NCBI RefSeq assembly: GCF_000488275.1
Contig: NZ_KI530762.1
Coordinates: forward strand, 701,536-765,535
DNA from: Acinetobacter brisouii CIP 110357
GTDB taxonomy: Bacteria > Pseudomonadota > Gammaproteobacteria > Pseudomonadales > Moraxellaceae
Direction: 5' to 3'
DNA length: 64,000 nt
Within the stretch, counting starts at the first letter, position 1. Every line of letters begins with the position of its first letter. The notes under the pieces are model-generated. The model saw only the letters and a program-made list of their open reading frames with translations, was not told the DNA's origin and made no database searches. A program made the position numbers and the translations under genes. Of the stretch, positions 10,140 through 19,792 are shown in pieces.

Positions 10140-11279
10140 TTACTTCTTAGCGGCTTCGATAAGTTCGATGAAATGATCGAACAGTGGAGCACAGTCATGT
10201 GGACCTGGGCTAGCTTCAGGGTGACCCTGGAAGCTGAACGCTGGTTTGTCTGTGCGGTGGATACCTTGCAACGTGCCATCAAACAACGATTTATGCGTTG
10301 CTCTTAAGCTGGCTGGTAAGGTGTCTGCATCGACTGCGAAACCGTGGTTTTGCGAAGTAATCATCACTGTACCATTTTCAAGGTTTTGTACAGGATGGTT
10401 TGCACCGTGGTGACCATGACCCATTTTGATGGTTTTTGCACCAGAAGCGAGGGCAAGAATTTGATGACCTAAACAAATACCAAACACAGGTAAATTTGTC
10501 GTTTCAACAATAGTTTTTACAGCTTCAATTGCGTAATCACATGCCGCTGGGTCGCCAGGACCATTCGACAAAAATACGCCATCAGGATTTAATGCCAGAA
10601 CTTTTTCTGCAGGAGTCTGTGCAGGCACAACGGTTAATTTACAACCGCGGTCTGCAAGCATACGTAAGATGTTGGTTTTGACACCGTAGTCGTATGCAAC
10701 GACATGATATTTTAATTCAGGTTGTGCAAAGCCTTGACCCAAAGCCCATGAACCTTCAGTCCATTCAAAGCCAGTTGGATCGCAACATTCTTTGGCAAGG
10801 TCTAAACCGTTTAAACCGCCAAATTCACGTGCTTTTGCCAAAGCTTGTTCTTCAGTAATGTTCTCACCAGCAAGGATGCAACCGTTTTGTGCACCTTTGT
10901 CCCTTAAAATACGCGTTAATTTACGTGTATCAATATCTGCAATTGCAACAACATTGTGCTGTTTTAAGTACTCAGCCAAAGATTGTTCAGCGCGGAAATT
11001 GCTATGTAATAAAGGGAGATCGCGAATGATCAAACCGTTCGCCCATACCTTATGGATGCGACCTGATTCAGAATCTTCTGCGTTACAACCCGTGTTTCCG
11101 ATATGCGGATAAGTTAATGTCACAAGTTGCTGTGCATAACTCGGGTCAGTAAGAATTTCTTGATAGCCAGTCATGGCTGTATTAAAAACGACTTCACCAG
11201 TCGTACATCCCGTAGCGCCGATAGAGGTACCTTTAAAGATAGTTCCATCTGCGAGGGCTAAAATGGCGGGGGTGCTCAA
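10140..11279 (-). CDS. carA: Carbamoyl-phosphate synthase small (glutaminase) subunit
   Basis: A 379-residue glutamine amidotransferase subunit that releases ammonia for CarB. An N-terminal CarA-specific domain begins [16 protein letters not shown]. The C-terminal class I glutaminase domain has the nucleophile motif GICLGHQ and the His/Glu pair in [12 protein letters not shown]. First gene of carAB. The 320 bp before it contain a terminator-like hairpin that suggests transcription attenuation. Confidence 0.98.
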   Translation of the reverse strand: MSTPAILALADGTIFKGTSIGATGCTTGEVVFNTAMTGYQEILTDPSYAQQLVTLTYPHIGNTGCNAEDSESGRIHKVWANGLIIRDLPLLHSNFRAEQSLAEYLKQHNVVAIADIDTRKLTRILRDKGAQNGCILAGENITEEQALAKAREFGGLNGLDLAKECCDPTGFEWTEGSWALGQGFAQPELKYHVVAYDYGVKTNILRMLADRGCKLTVVPAQTPAEKVLALNPDGVFLSNGPGDPAACDYAIEAVKTIVETTNLPVFGICLGHQILALASGAKTIKMGHGHHGANHPVQNLENGTVMITSQNHGFAVDADTLPASLRATHKSLFDGTLQGIHRTDKPAFSFQGHPEASPGPHDCAPLFDHFIELIEAAKK

Positions 11280-11305
11280 ACCAAAGCTCCTGAATTTTAA
11301 GCTGT

Positions 11306-11370
11306 AAAAAAGCGAGTAGACATAAAAAAAGATGGCTGCCTAAAAACATGCCCTCCTTTGGTCTGCTCGC
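11306..11370 (-). promoter_or_regulatory. Candidate attenuator hairpin in the carAB leader
   Basis: On the minus strand a 10-nt arm (11361-11370) can pair with 11312-11321, with one C-A mismatch. The pairing is followed at once by six T (11311-11306), which is terminator architecture 27 bp upstream of the carA start. The 39-nt loop contains an AAAGGAGGG tract followed two bases later by ATG (11349). That ATG opens a 37-codon frame which overlaps the carA start out of frame and could encode a leader peptide. No gene ends here on this strand, so a terminator makes sense only as a regulatory element. The leader-peptide part is weaker because the Shine-Dalgarno spacing is very short. Confidence 0.55.
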
Positions 11371-11600
11371 TTGTAACTTAAAAACATATTGTACGCATAT
11401 AAGTAGATAAAGTCCACGTATTTATAAATAATCAATTGGGCGCAAGCATTGTGCTAAACAATCACATTGTATGGCAAAAAAAGCAATGTCATTATGTGAG
11501 AATTCGTGAATTGTTAGACAATTTTATGGTGAAAAAAACGACAGTTTGTTAGATTGAAAAACATCAACAAATAAATATCTTTGTGAAAAGGAGCTAACTT
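11371..11600. other. Divergent promoter region between carA and the hendecad-repeat gene
   Basis: About 230 bp of AT-rich DNA that must hold promoters in both directions. I could not fix -35/-10 pairs with confidence. An AAGGAG ribosome site lies just before 11601. Confidence 0.5.
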
Positions 11601-12218
11601 ATGGCGACAAAAACACCGCTACAAGAAAAAACAGAACAATTGGAACAAGCCGTAACTGATGTCAAAACCAAGGTCGAAGGTAAAGTGCAAGAGGTTAAAG
11701 CCAAGATTGAGGATAAGGTTGAAGATGTTAAAGCCAAGGTTGAAGACAAAGTTGAAAATGTTAAAGCCAAGGTTGAAGATAAAGCTGAAGCTGTTGAAGT
11801 CAAATTTGATGCAGTGAAAGAAAAGGCTGCTGAGCAGGCTGCTCAGCTTGAAGCAGAAGCTAAAGAAGCTGGAGCATCATTTCAGGAGCAAGTTAGACAA
11901 TTGAAAGAGGACTTTCTTGTTCGTTTTAATGATTTTCGGGATAAATTCACTTTGTCACAGGACGATCTTATCGAACTAAAAGAAGTGATCAAAATTGAAT
12001 TTGCATCTATTGTGGAAGAATTTTCTAAACTTTCAAAAGAAGTTAAAGATGATGTTTCACAGTTCTCTACAAAACACAAAGAGCATGTGGCTGAAACTTT
12101 GCAACGTACAAAAAACAATGCAGTAGAAGCATGGCATAAGGTGAAAGAGGTTGATGAGAAAAAAGCGACTGAAGAAGAGCCAGTGAAAAAAGACAAAGCA
12201 ACAGAAGATGTGAAATAA
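11601..12218 (+). CDS. LEA/apolipoprotein-like protein with 11-residue helical repeats
   Basis: A 205-residue highly charged, Lys/Glu/Ala/Val-rich protein of unknown function with no signal peptide or membrane segment. Residues about 21-64 are four tandem 11-residue units of the type VKAKVEDKVED, encoded by a 33-nt tandem repeat at 11661-11792. A longer predicted helix or coiled coil follows to about residue 170, then a Lys/Glu-rich tail. Such 11-mer repeats form amphipathic helices in LEA group 3, apolipoprotein and synuclein-type proteins. A role in desiccation or membrane protection is inference only. It has a good AAGGAG site and its own terminator. Confidence 0.75.
   Translation: MATKTPLQEKTEQLEQAVTDVKTKVEGKVQEVKAKIEDKVEDVKAKVEDKVENVKAKVEDKAEAVEVKFDAVKEKAAEQAAQLEAEAKEAGASFQEQVRQLKEDFLVRFNDFRDKFTLSQDDLIELKEVIKIEFASIVEEFSKLSKEVKDDVSQFSTKHKEHVAETLQRTKNNAVEAWHKVKEVDEKKATEEEPVKKDKATEDVK
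11661..11792 (+). repeat. Four tandem 33-bp coding repeats
   Basis: Units start at 11661, 11694, 11727 and 11760. The last three begin with the same GTTAAAGCCAAG block and differ at a few bases. Each encodes one 11-residue helical unit, so copy-number change keeps the frame. Confidence 0.85.
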
Positions 12219-12228
12219 AATCTGAAAG

Positions 12229-12256
12229 GAACAACGGGTAAAAATGCCCGTTGTTC
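12229..12256. terminator. Bidirectional terminator between convergent genes
   Basis: A perfect 10-bp stem (12229-12238 with 12247-12256) with an 8-nt loop lies between the ends of the repeat-protein gene and the DOMON-like gene. Confidence 0.75.
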
Positions 12257-12259
12257 TAT

Positions 12260-12796
12260 TTAAAAAGTATGAATCCAGTCACGTTTATTGTGAAAGTCAG
12301 CCTGCGGACTACTGTGCTGCATGGCGTAAAAATGCATGCCTTGTTTTGTATCGAGTATCGCAGTTAAACCAATAAATAAGTCATGCCATTTCAGTTGATG
12401 TTTTTGCATAAACTGAGCTAAATCAAGTGTGGCACTGAGCCCATAATGTGTACGCTGTAACGCAATAAGTTCAATATCGTGTGCCATTTGCGGCGGCATA
12501 TCTTCTGGGTAGCGATATTCTTCAAATTGATAACATTGCCAAGCTTGGGATGGAGATAGGTTTATTTCACGATAATAATCTTCATTTTTAACCCCAATAA
12601 ACAGCTCAAAACAAGTCTTCTCCCAAAGAAAATCTTGTCGAGGATGTGCTGTTTCTAGGCTTGACCAGTTGATCAGTTGTAAGGGGTCACGTAGCCAAAA
12701 GCCAAGATTTAAAGTGTAAGGTGCCTGATACTCAAGTGCACCGACCAAAGAAATCTCATGAAAACGTTGAAAAGCTTGTAGCTCGTAACTGGCCAT
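12260..12796 (-). CDS. DOMON-like domain protein
   Basis: A 178-residue protein resembling the short DOMON-like domain proteins of Acinetobacter and Pseudomonas, which have a beta-sandwich fold related to heme- or sugar-binding DOMON domains. No signal peptide is visible. The stretches WEKTCFELFIG and REINLSPSQAWQCYQFEEYR look like the conserved strands of this family. It starts 13 bp after yhbY on the same strand and is probably cotranscribed. Ligand and function are unknown. Confidence 0.7.
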   Translation of the reverse strand: MASYELQAFQRFHEISLVGALEYQAPYTLNLGFWLRDPLQLINWSSLETAHPRQDFLWEKTCFELFIGVKNEDYYREINLSPSQAWQCYQFEEYRYPEDMPPQMAHDIELIALQRTHYGLSATLDLAQFMQKHQLKWHDLFIGLTAILDTKQGMHFYAMQHSSPQADFHNKRDWIHTF

Positions 12797-12809
12797 ACCA
12801 AACTCTGAT

Positions 12810-13133
12810 TTAGTTAGCTAAATGTGCGTGACGAACGAGATTCGACAGCTTTGGATTTTGTTTCGCAGCTTTTTTGTAAAGTAGTACAATCTTACCAATT
12901 TTTTGTATCACTTCAGCTTGTGTTGCCTGAGCAAGTGCTTCTGTCACTTCTGCACGTGCATCGCGGTCTTCACCAGCAATTTTTACCTTAATTAATTCAT
13001 GATCAGTTAATGCACGAACAGTTTCTTCGATAACGCTGTCGGTTAAACCTTGACCACCAATCATGACCACAGGATTTAAAGCGTGACCAATTTGACGTAA
13101 GCGTTTTCGTTCTTGAATAGATAGTGTTGCCAT
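12810..13133 (-). CDS. yhbY: YhbY-family (CRM domain) ribosome-associated RNA-binding protein
   Basis: A 107-residue single CRM-domain protein. The hallmark GG-containing loop VVMIGGQGLTDSV lies near residues 22-35, and the helix EVTEALAQATQAEVIQKIGKIVLLYKK is typical. YhbY binds pre-50S ribosomal particles. It lies back to back with rlmE, another 50S-maturation factor. Confidence 0.92.
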   Translation of the reverse strand: MATLSIQERKRLRQIGHALNPVVMIGGQGLTDSVIEETVRALTDHELIKVKIAGEDRDARAEVTEALAQATQAEVIQKIGKIVLLYKKAAKQNPKLSNLVRHAHLAN

Positions 13134-13467
13134 GAAATAAACCTAGTTTTTGAAAAGCGCAGTAGTATAGCAAATTGTAATCCGAACCGTATAAAAAACT
13201 TGGCTCTAATCACATAAATACATATTTTTTGATGATTAATTTCTTGAAAAAGTATGTTAAATTGGCGGGCTTAGTCGCTTAGTCCTCAACCGAGGAATAC
13301 AAGTGTTTTTGATTAAGGCCGAATTTAAAACAGCAAAAAGTTTTAAATTTTTTAAATTAACGATAAACAGCATCAAAAAAAGTCATGTGTTTCGATGCAG
13401 ATGCATACTGCAAGTAGAACATTTTTTTCGTACAATGCATACTTAATGTTTTTAAATATAGATGATT
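13134..13467. other. Divergent promoter region, yhbY / rlmE
   Basis: About 330 bp, strongly AT-rich in its right half. It must hold promoters for both directions. I see no further gene or recognisable RNA. Confidence 0.5.
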
Positions 13468-14118
13468 ATGGCAACACGCATTACCAACCAAAAGTTATCT
13501 AAAAGTAGTCGTGCGTGGATGAGAGAGCATTTAGATGATCCTTTTGTGAAAAAAGCACAAAAGGAAGGTTATCGCGCACGCGCCGCCTATAAGCTTCTTG
13601 AAATCCAAGAGAAATATAAAATCATCAAACCAGGTATGACCGTCGTTGATTTGGGGGCTGCTCCTGGTAGTTGGTCGCAAATTGCTGGCAAACTCGTTGG
13701 TAATAAAGGTTTGGTGGTTGCTTCTGATATTTTGGAAATGGATGCACTCCCAGATGTAACTTTCTTGCAAGGTGACTTTCGGGAAGAAGAAGTTTTCGAA
13801 AAATTGTTAAATATTTTAAATGGACGTCAAGTTGACGTTGTAATTTCAGATATGGCCCCCAATACATCAGGTAATAGAGCTGTTGATCAACCCCGTCAGA
13901 TTTATTTGTGTGAGCTTGCACTCGATTTTGCTCAAAAGGTTTTAGGACCAAAAGGGCAGTTTGTAGTCAAAGTTTTCCAAGGTACGGGGTTTGACGAGTT
14001 TCGTAAACAAGTAGTCGATAGCTTTGATGTGTTGAAAACAGCGAAGCCAGAAGCATCCCGCGCACGTTCAAAAGAAGTTTTTCTGATTGGGCAGGGACGC
14101 AAAAAAACATCGCAATAA
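13468..14118 (+). CDS. rlmE: 23S rRNA (uridine-2552 2'-O)-methyltransferase
   Basis: A 216-residue SAM-dependent methyltransferase (FtsJ/RrmJ) that modifies U2552 of 23S rRNA late in 50S assembly. The SAM-binding block MTVVDLGAAPGSWSQ lies near residues 50-64. The catalytic K-D-K-E tetrad is present, with Asp in DVVISDMAPN and Lys in QFVVKVFQG. The ATG at 13468 (MATRITNQK) is chosen over one two codons upstream because it matches family length. ftsH follows, as in many gammaproteobacteria. Confidence 0.96.
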   Translation: MATRITNQKLSKSSRAWMREHLDDPFVKKAQKEGYRARAAYKLLEIQEKYKIIKPGMTVVDLGAAPGSWSQIAGKLVGNKGLVVASDILEMDALPDVTFLQGDFREEEVFEKLLNILNGRQVDVVISDMAPNTSGNRAVDQPRQIYLCELALDFAQKVLGPKGQFVVKVFQGTGFDEFRKQVVDSFDVLKTAKPEASRARSKEVFLIGQGRKKTSQ

Positions 14119-14260
14119 AGTTGACTTGCCAAGTCGATAAAAATTGTGCATGTTGTACAATTCAAGGTAGCTTGAGTGTGTGACTCGCTTATTTGAGAAT
14201 AAATCACCCTGAATTCTATAGGGCATGATTAAATTAGATTGATGATATGGGAATAAAGCT

Positions 14261-16156
14261 TTGAGCGATCTCTTCAAAAACGCCGTGTTGTGGCTAGTGA
14301 TACTTGGAGCACTGATATTAATTTTCAGCAATATCAGTGATCACAAGAAACCGTCAGAAATGAACTATTCTGAGTTTGTTGCTGCGGTAAACGCAGGCCA
14401 AATTAAACAAGTCACTATAGATGGCGAAAAAATCACTGGCGAAAAAAAGAATGGTTCAGATTTTGAAAGTATTCGCCCTGCGGTTCAAGACCCTGAACTT
14501 ATGCCAAGTTTGATCAAAAACAATGTTGTGGTTGAAGGTACTGCACCACAGCGTCAAGGTGTTTTGATGCAACTACTCATCGCAAGTTTCCCTGTGCTTT
14601 TGATTATTTTGTTATTCATGTTCTTTATGCGTAACATGGGTGGTGGTGCAGGCGGCAAAAATGGTCCAATGAGCTTTGGTAAATCAAAAGCAAAAATGCT
14701 TGCCGAAGACCAAATCAAAGTGACTTTTGCCGATGTTGCTGGATGTGATGAAGCGAAGCAGGAAGTTGTCGAGATTGTTGACTTTCTTAAAGACCCTGCA
14801 AAATTCAAACGTTTAGGTGCATCTATTCCAAAAGGTGTTTTGATGGTAGGCCCGCCAGGTACAGGTAAAACTTTACTTGCGAAGGCGATTGCTGGTGAAG
14901 CGAAAGTACCATTCTTTAGCATCTCAGGTTCAGATTTTGTTGAAATGTTTGTGGGTGTAGGCGCATCACGTGTACGTGATATGTTTGAACAGGCAAAACG
15001 TCATGCTCCATGTATCATCTTTATTGATGAAATTGACGCAGTCGGCCGTCATCGTGGTTCAGGTACAGGTGGTGGTCATGATGAACGTGAGCAAACCTTG
15101 AACCAGATGTTGGTTGAAATGGATGGTTTTGAAGGTAATGAAGGTATTATTGTCATTGCTGCAACGAACCGTGCAGATGTTCTTGATAAAGCTTTGCTTC
15201 GTCCAGGACGTTTTGACCGTCAAGTAATGGTTGGGCTACCTGATATTAAAGGTCGCGAGCAGATTCTACATGTGCATTTAAGAAAGTTACCATCAGTAAC
15301 AGGTGTGGATGTAAAAATCTTGGCACGTGGTACTCCTGGCTTCTCAGGTGCTCAATTGGCAAACCTTGTAAATGAGGCTGCATTATTTGCTGCGCGCCGT
15401 AATAAAAATACGGTCGACATGCATGATTTTGAAGATGCTAAAGACAAGATTTACATGGGGCCAGAGCGTAAATCGATGATTATTCGTGATGAAGAACGTC
15501 GTGCAACGGCTTATCATGAATCTGGACATGCGATTGTGGCGGAAGTTCTACCTGGTACAGACCCTGTGCATAAAGTAACTATTATGCCGCGTGGTTGGGC
15601 ATTAGGTGTCACTTGGCAGTTACCTGAACAAGACCAAATTAGCAATTATAAAGACAAAATGCTTAATGAGATTTCAATCTTGTTTGGTGGTCGTATTGCT
15701 GAGGAAATCTTTATTCATCAACAATCTACTGGTGCATCAAATGACTTTGAACGTGCAACAAAAATTGCCCGTGCAATGGTGACCAAGTACGGTATGTCTG
15801 ACAAGATGGGTGTTATGGTTTATGAAGATGATAACCAGCAGTCTTTCTTGGGTAATATTGGTAGCCGTACAATTTCGGAAGCAACACAGCAACAAGTAGA
15901 TGCCGAAGTTCGTCGCATCCTTGATGAACAATATAAAGTAGCTTGGGATATTCTTGAGAATAATAAAGATAAAGCCCATACCATGGTGAAAGCATTGATG
16001 GAATGGGAAACCATTGATCGTGATCAGGTGCTTGATATTATGGAAGGTCGTGAACCACGACCACCAAAAGTATATGTTGCAGAAAACCCTGTATCAGATC
16101 TTGAACCACCAAAAGATGGTCCATCAACTCCACCTCCATTACCAGTGTTGAGTTAA
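14261..16156 (+). CDS. ftsH: ATP-dependent zinc metalloprotease FtsH
   Basis: A 631-residue membrane-anchored AAA+ protease that degrades misfolded membrane proteins and regulatory substrates. Two N-terminal membrane segments lie at about residues 6-25 and 98-118 with a periplasmic loop between them. The Walker A GPPGTGKT lies at 197-204, Walker B IIFIDEID follows, and the zinc motif HESGH at 419-423. A Pro-rich tail ends the protein. The start is a TTG at 14261 with a GGGA element upstream; no ATG fits the conserved N-terminus. It has a strong terminator. Confidence 0.97.
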   Translation: MSDLFKNAVLWLVILGALILIFSNISDHKKPSEMNYSEFVAAVNAGQIKQVTIDGEKITGEKKNGSDFESIRPAVQDPELMPSLIKNNVVVEGTAPQRQGVLMQLLIASFPVLLIILLFMFFMRNMGGGAGGKNGPMSFGKSKAKMLAEDQIKVTFADVAGCDEAKQEVVEIVDFLKDPAKFKRLGASIPKGVLMVGPPGTGKTLLAKAIAGEAKVPFFSISGSDFVEMFVGVGASRVRDMFEQAKRHAPCIIFIDEIDAVGRHRGSGTGGGHDEREQTLNQMLVEMDGFEGNEGIIVIAATNRADVLDKALLRPGRFDRQVMVGLPDIKGREQILHVHLRKLPSVTGVDVKILARGTPGFSGAQLANLVNEAALFAARRNKNTVDMHDFEDAKDKIYMGPERKSMIIRDEERRATAYHESGHAIVAEVLPGTDPVHKVTIMPRGWALGVTWQLPEQDQISNYKDKMLNEISILFGGRIAEEIFIHQQSTGASNDFERATKIARAMVTKYGMSDKMGVMVYEDDNQQSFLGNIGSRTISEATQQQVDAEVRRILDEQYKVAWDILENNKDKAHTMVKALMEWETIDRDQVLDIMEGREPRPPKVYVAENPVSDLEPPKDGPSTPPPLPVLS

Positions 16157-16160
16157 TGAT

Positions 16161-16188
16161 AAAAAGAGTCACTTAGGTGGCTCTTTTT
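16161..16188 (+). terminator. Terminator after ftsH
   Basis: A 12-bp stem (16161-16172 with 16177-16188, one G-T pair) and a 4-nt loop, with a T6 tail, five bases after the ftsH stop. Confidence 0.9.
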
Positions 16189-16227
16189 TATTTTAAACTT
16201 AGCACGAATTAATTTTGAGTTTGAACT

Positions 16228-17091
16228 ATGCACTATATACCTTTGTCTCAACGTCAGTTGAGATGTGGCAGAAAACTTTTAGATCTATCTCAGCCACATG
16301 TTATGGGCATTTTAAATGTCACACCCGATTCATTTAGCGATGGCGGGTTACATAATTCAAAGCAACAGGCAATTGAACATGCGCTACAGATGATCGTTGA
16401 TGGTGCAACAGTGATTGATATCGGTGGTGAGTCTACGCGTCCAGGGGCAGCAGTTGTTACTGTAGAAGAAGAATTAAGACGAGTGATTCCTGTTGTTGAA
16501 GTTTTGGCAAAAGAGAATGTGATTTTATCGATTGATACCAGTCAACCAGAGGTAATGCGGCAAGCTGTAGAAGCGGGTGCACATATCTGGAATGATGTAC
16601 GTGCACTGACTCGCCCGAATGCACTAGAAATGGCAGCAGAACTGAATATTCCTGTGATTTTGATGCATATGCGTGGTGAGCCAACCACCATGAATCAGTT
16701 GGCAGATTATCAGGATGTGACAGCAGAAGTGATTGCTGAGCTAAAGCAAAAGATTGATTTAGCAATTCAGGTGGGTGTTGCACCTGAAAATATTATGATT
16801 GATCCAGGTTTTGGTTTTGCTAAAAATGCAGCACATAATTTACAGTTGTTAGATGAGTTATGGCAATTGCATGAACTGGGCTATCCAATTTTGTCGGCAT
16901 TATCCCGAAAACGTTTTATTGGTGCTGTAGTTGGGGAAACTGATGCAAAAGCTCGAGCTGTAGGGAGTGTAGCAGGGCATCTGCTTTCGATTCAGCAAGG
17001 TGCTTGCATGGTGCGTGCGCATGATGTCAAAGCAACAGTTGATGCGATTAAGGTTTGGCAAGCGATGCAAAACTGGCAGGAATGGGTATAA
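16228..17091 (+). CDS. folP: Dihydropteroate synthase
   Basis: A 287-residue TIM-barrel enzyme that joins p-aminobenzoate to the pterin pyrophosphate in folate synthesis; it is the sulfonamide target. Signatures are MGILNVTPDSFSDGG near residues 24-38, the pterin-site GGESTRPGA near 66-74, and DPGFGFAKN near 190. It follows ftsH, as in E. coli, but glmM does not follow here; a 370 bp geneless gap does. Confidence 0.97.
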   Translation: MHYIPLSQRQLRCGRKLLDLSQPHVMGILNVTPDSFSDGGLHNSKQQAIEHALQMIVDGATVIDIGGESTRPGAAVVTVEEELRRVIPVVEVLAKENVILSIDTSQPEVMRQAVEAGAHIWNDVRALTRPNALEMAAELNIPVILMHMRGEPTTMNQLADYQDVTAEVIAELKQKIDLAIQVGVAPENIMIDPGFGFAKNAAHNLQLLDELWQLHELGYPILSALSRKRFIGAVVGETDAKARAVGSVAGHLLSIQQGACMVRAHDVKATVDAIKVWQAMQNWQEWV

Positions 17092-17463
17092 GTGAATGGG
17101 TGGTTAAAATCAAAAGCTGAGTGTTGATAAATTTATCAAAATGCCACTAGAAGCCTCAACATTCACAATAATATGAGGTTTGAAAAAACCTCACAATTTA
17201 TAAGGTTTTATATCGCCCTTCCCAAATCAGCTAAAATGGTTGATTGTACAATTTTGACTTTACTCGGTTGGGGAGAATGTACTACCGCATTCTGCTTCCA
17301 ATCTAAATTTGAATACTCCCTAAAATTCTAGATACATGCGGATTTGGTACGGTCACCATTCTCAAGCTCTAGTCATCGACGCAGAGTAGAAAATAGTGAC
17401 TGACCTTGATCTAATGAAGATTGTTCACCACTAGAGAGATCGTTTTCATAAAAGCGGATTGTT
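17092..17463. other. Gap after folP with one hairpin, no gene
   Basis: About 370 bp between convergent folP and the M20 hydrolase. It contains a perfect 8-bp inverted repeat (17174-17181 with 17186-17193), possibly a weak folP terminator, since no T-run follows. The rest has no open frame or RNA that I recognise. Confidence 0.5.
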
Positions 17464-18801
17464 TTAGGTGTTGGTTTTTAATTGGTTTGTACGTCTATCA
17501 GGGTAATCGAGTATAAATCGCACATGTAACTCAACACCTGTTTTTAGTGTGGCATCATCAACAATAAAATTCGGGCTATGATTAGGTGCAGCTTTACTCA
17601 TATCTTGGTTTGCTGGAGTTGCCCCAATAAATACAAATAAAGAGGGCATCAATTGACCATAATAAGCAAAGTCTTCACTGGCACTTGCATTATTTTTTAA
17701 ATAATGTGTTTTTTCATCGCCAGCAACTTCTTTAAATGTCGGGATCATTAATTCTGTCAGAGCCTTATTATTGGTCGTCACAGGTGCATAAGCCGATATT
17801 TTAACCTCTGCATTGACATGATTGGCTTGGGCGGTGTACTTGATCATCTCAGGAAGTTGTTGAATAATATTTTGTCTAATATTTTCATTGTTAGAGCGGA
17901 TTGTTCCCAGCATATCGACTTTTTCAGGAATAATATTTCCAGCATTTCCAGATTGGATACTGCCGATACTAATGACACCCATTCCTTCGGTTAAATTTGT
18001 GCGGCGACTGATCATCGTCTGTAAGTTATTGATAATTTGGGCGGAGCTTACAATTGGGTCATTACTGAGCCAAGGCATGGAGCCATGCGCCTGTTTTCCT
18101 TTAACTTGAATACTTAAATTATCTGCGCTATTCAGGATTGCTCCATCTCTATAATAAATATGCCCACTTTGCAGCCCTGCTATCACATGCATTCCAAAAA
18201 TAACCTCTGGTTTAGGATTGGACAGCGCTCCATCTGAGATCATTTTTCTTGAACCAATTTGATCTCCCTGGCTAAAATTATCGATATCTGCACCGCCTTC
18301 CTCAGCAGGTTGAAAAACAAAAACAACGGTTCCTTTAATTTTATCTTTGTTCTTCGCTAATATTTTGGCTGCGCCGAGGAGCATTGCTGTGTGTGCATCA
18401 TGACCACATGCATGCATGACGGATACTTCTTTTCCTTGATAGATTCCCTTTTGTTTGCTGGCAAATGGCAACCCTGTTTTTTCTTCAATGGGTAACGCAT
18501 CCATATCTGCTCTTAATGCCATCACTGGCCCTGCTTGAGCACCTTTTAAGATTCCAATGACTCCTGTTTTGGCAAAGCCTGTTTTAACTTCAATTCCATA
18601 AGATCGGAGTTCTTTTTGTACAAGCGCAGAAGTTTGAAATTCCATATTTCCCAATTCTGGATGCGCATGAATTTGGTGTCTTAATTGAATGGTCTCGGCT
18701 TCGTTCTTTAAAGATGCATCTTTCACCCAGTCAGCAAATGTATTTGAACTGAGTAAAAGCAGTGGTGCCATGAAACAAATTAATTTTGATTTTAAAAGCA
18801 T
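17464..18801 (-). CDS. Exported M20-family amidohydrolase
   Basis: A 445-residue M20D-type peptidase/amidohydrolase (hippurate hydrolase / aminoacylase-like) that hydrolyses N-acyl amino acids. A signal peptide spans about residues 1-23 (basic start, leucine run, NTFA-DW cleavage region), so it acts in the periplasm. Metal-site motifs are MHACGHDAHTAML near residues 129-141 and PAEEGG near 166-171, with a late SASEDFAYYG block. It has an AAGGGG ribosome site. It appears to be monocistronic, and its substrate is not determinable. Confidence 0.88.
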   Translation of the reverse strand: MLLKSKLICFMAPLLLLSSNTFADWVKDASLKNEAETIQLRHQIHAHPELGNMEFQTSALVQKELRSYGIEVKTGFAKTGVIGILKGAQAGPVMALRADMDALPIEEKTGLPFASKQKGIYQGKEVSVMHACGHDAHTAMLLGAAKILAKNKDKIKGTVVFVFQPAEEGGADIDNFSQGDQIGSRKMISDGALSNPKPEVIFGMHVIAGLQSGHIYYRDGAILNSADNLSIQVKGKQAHGSMPWLSNDPIVSSAQIINNLQTMISRRTNLTEGMGVISIGSIQSGNAGNIIPEKVDMLGTIRSNNENIRQNIIQQLPEMIKYTAQANHVNAEVKISAYAPVTTNNKALTELMIPTFKEVAGDEKTHYLKNNASASEDFAYYGQLMPSLFVFIGATPANQDMSKAAPNHSPNFIVDDATLKTGVELHVRFILDYPDRRTNQLKTNT

Positions 18802-19202
18802 TTTTTCCCCTTTGGTACTTCTGACCTTCCTTGATGCGAAATTATATTATGTCAGGTAAATTGCCAGATAAAACAACCTTATAGGTTGCTTTGAAATACT
18901 TAAAAGATATGAATCGAATAGCCATTACGCTCTATTAAATACAATGATCTTATAAAAAATTAATTATTTTAAGATGCTTAACCGATGCAAATTATTCGAT
19001 GAACCTGTATATTGCACAGCAGAATTTAACCCTCGTATTGAAAATAGTTTGCTGATCAACTTTTGTATTTGATGTATCAAAGATAAACGTGATGAGCTTT
19101 CGGTTAAATACAGTGGCTTTGTGATGCCATATTGTTGTTTCTATTCAGAAATGATTATTTCTTATTAGTAACATGGATGATGACTAATTCGATATCTCGC
19201 TC
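18802..19202. other. Divergent intergenic region
   Basis: About 400 bp between the M20 hydrolase and the DUF2946 gene. It holds the promoters for both. A minus-strand frame stays open for about 45 codons near 18990-19130 but has no start with a ribosome site and no recognised homology, so it is not called. Confidence 0.45.
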
Positions 19203-19664
19203 ATGCCCAGATTTTTTTCTCGACAAAAAACCAAGTCTACTAGGGTTGCAATAATTGCTCTCTTTTGTCTTTGTTGGCATTTACTGTTACCGACCATGAT
19301 TAATCTCGGTTGGACACCTGCAGTTTATGGAATGTCTGAGCATTGCCAAATGCTTGCTGGGCAAACGATGGATATGCCTCAAGCAGAGATGAAACATCAT
19401 CATCAAGTTGAGATGCTTGCTCAAAAGCAAGAGCAGTCTGACAGTACAGAAAAAATTGCCGAAAAGGTCATGAAAAATTGTCCATTATGCTCACATGGGC
19501 TAAGTGGTGGTCTTTTAGTGCTATTTTCGGGGATTTGCCTATTATTCATTCTGGTTTTGCTCAAGCAGCTAAGTACTTATATTTCATCAAGATATCAGAT
19601 TCAGTTTTATTGGCGTGCTGATTACTATATTCCTCCTCCGCAAGCTCCACCTCTTATTCCATAA
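19203..19664 (+). CDS. DUF2946-family membrane protein, probably copper-related
   Basis: A 153-residue protein with a basic N-terminus, a hydrophobic segment near residues 17-36, a Met/His-rich stretch (HCQMLAGQTMDM then a KHHHQVEM block) and a conserved CPLCSHG motif near 97-103. A second membrane segment and a Pro-rich end (PPPQAPPLIP) follow. This pattern is typical of DUF2946 proteins, often encoded beside copper-type TonB receptors, as here. The Met, His and Cys residues suggest Cu(I)/Cu(II) contact. No clear ribosome site precedes the ATG. The copper role is inferred. Confidence 0.75.
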   Translation: MPRFFSRQKTKSTRVAIIALFCLCWHLLLPTMINLGWTPAVYGMSEHCQMLAGQTMDMPQAEMKHHHQVEMLAQKQEQSDSTEKIAEKVMKNCPLCSHGLSGGLLVLFSGICLLFILVLLKQLSTYISSRYQIQFYWRADYYIPPPQAPPLIP

Positions 19665-19792
19665 AAATATTGAAATTCAATTTATTCATTTAATTTCCAT
19701 ATCATGAACAATGAATGAAAGGCTTTTTTGCCTCTCAATTTTTCATTTCGTCATGGTGCGGATAGCTATAAATATTTTTATGGAAGATATAG

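Noticed and set aside
18990..19130. An open minus-strand stretch of about 45 codons in the gap before the DUF2946 gene
   Set aside because: No start codon with a ribosome site and no recognisable homology.
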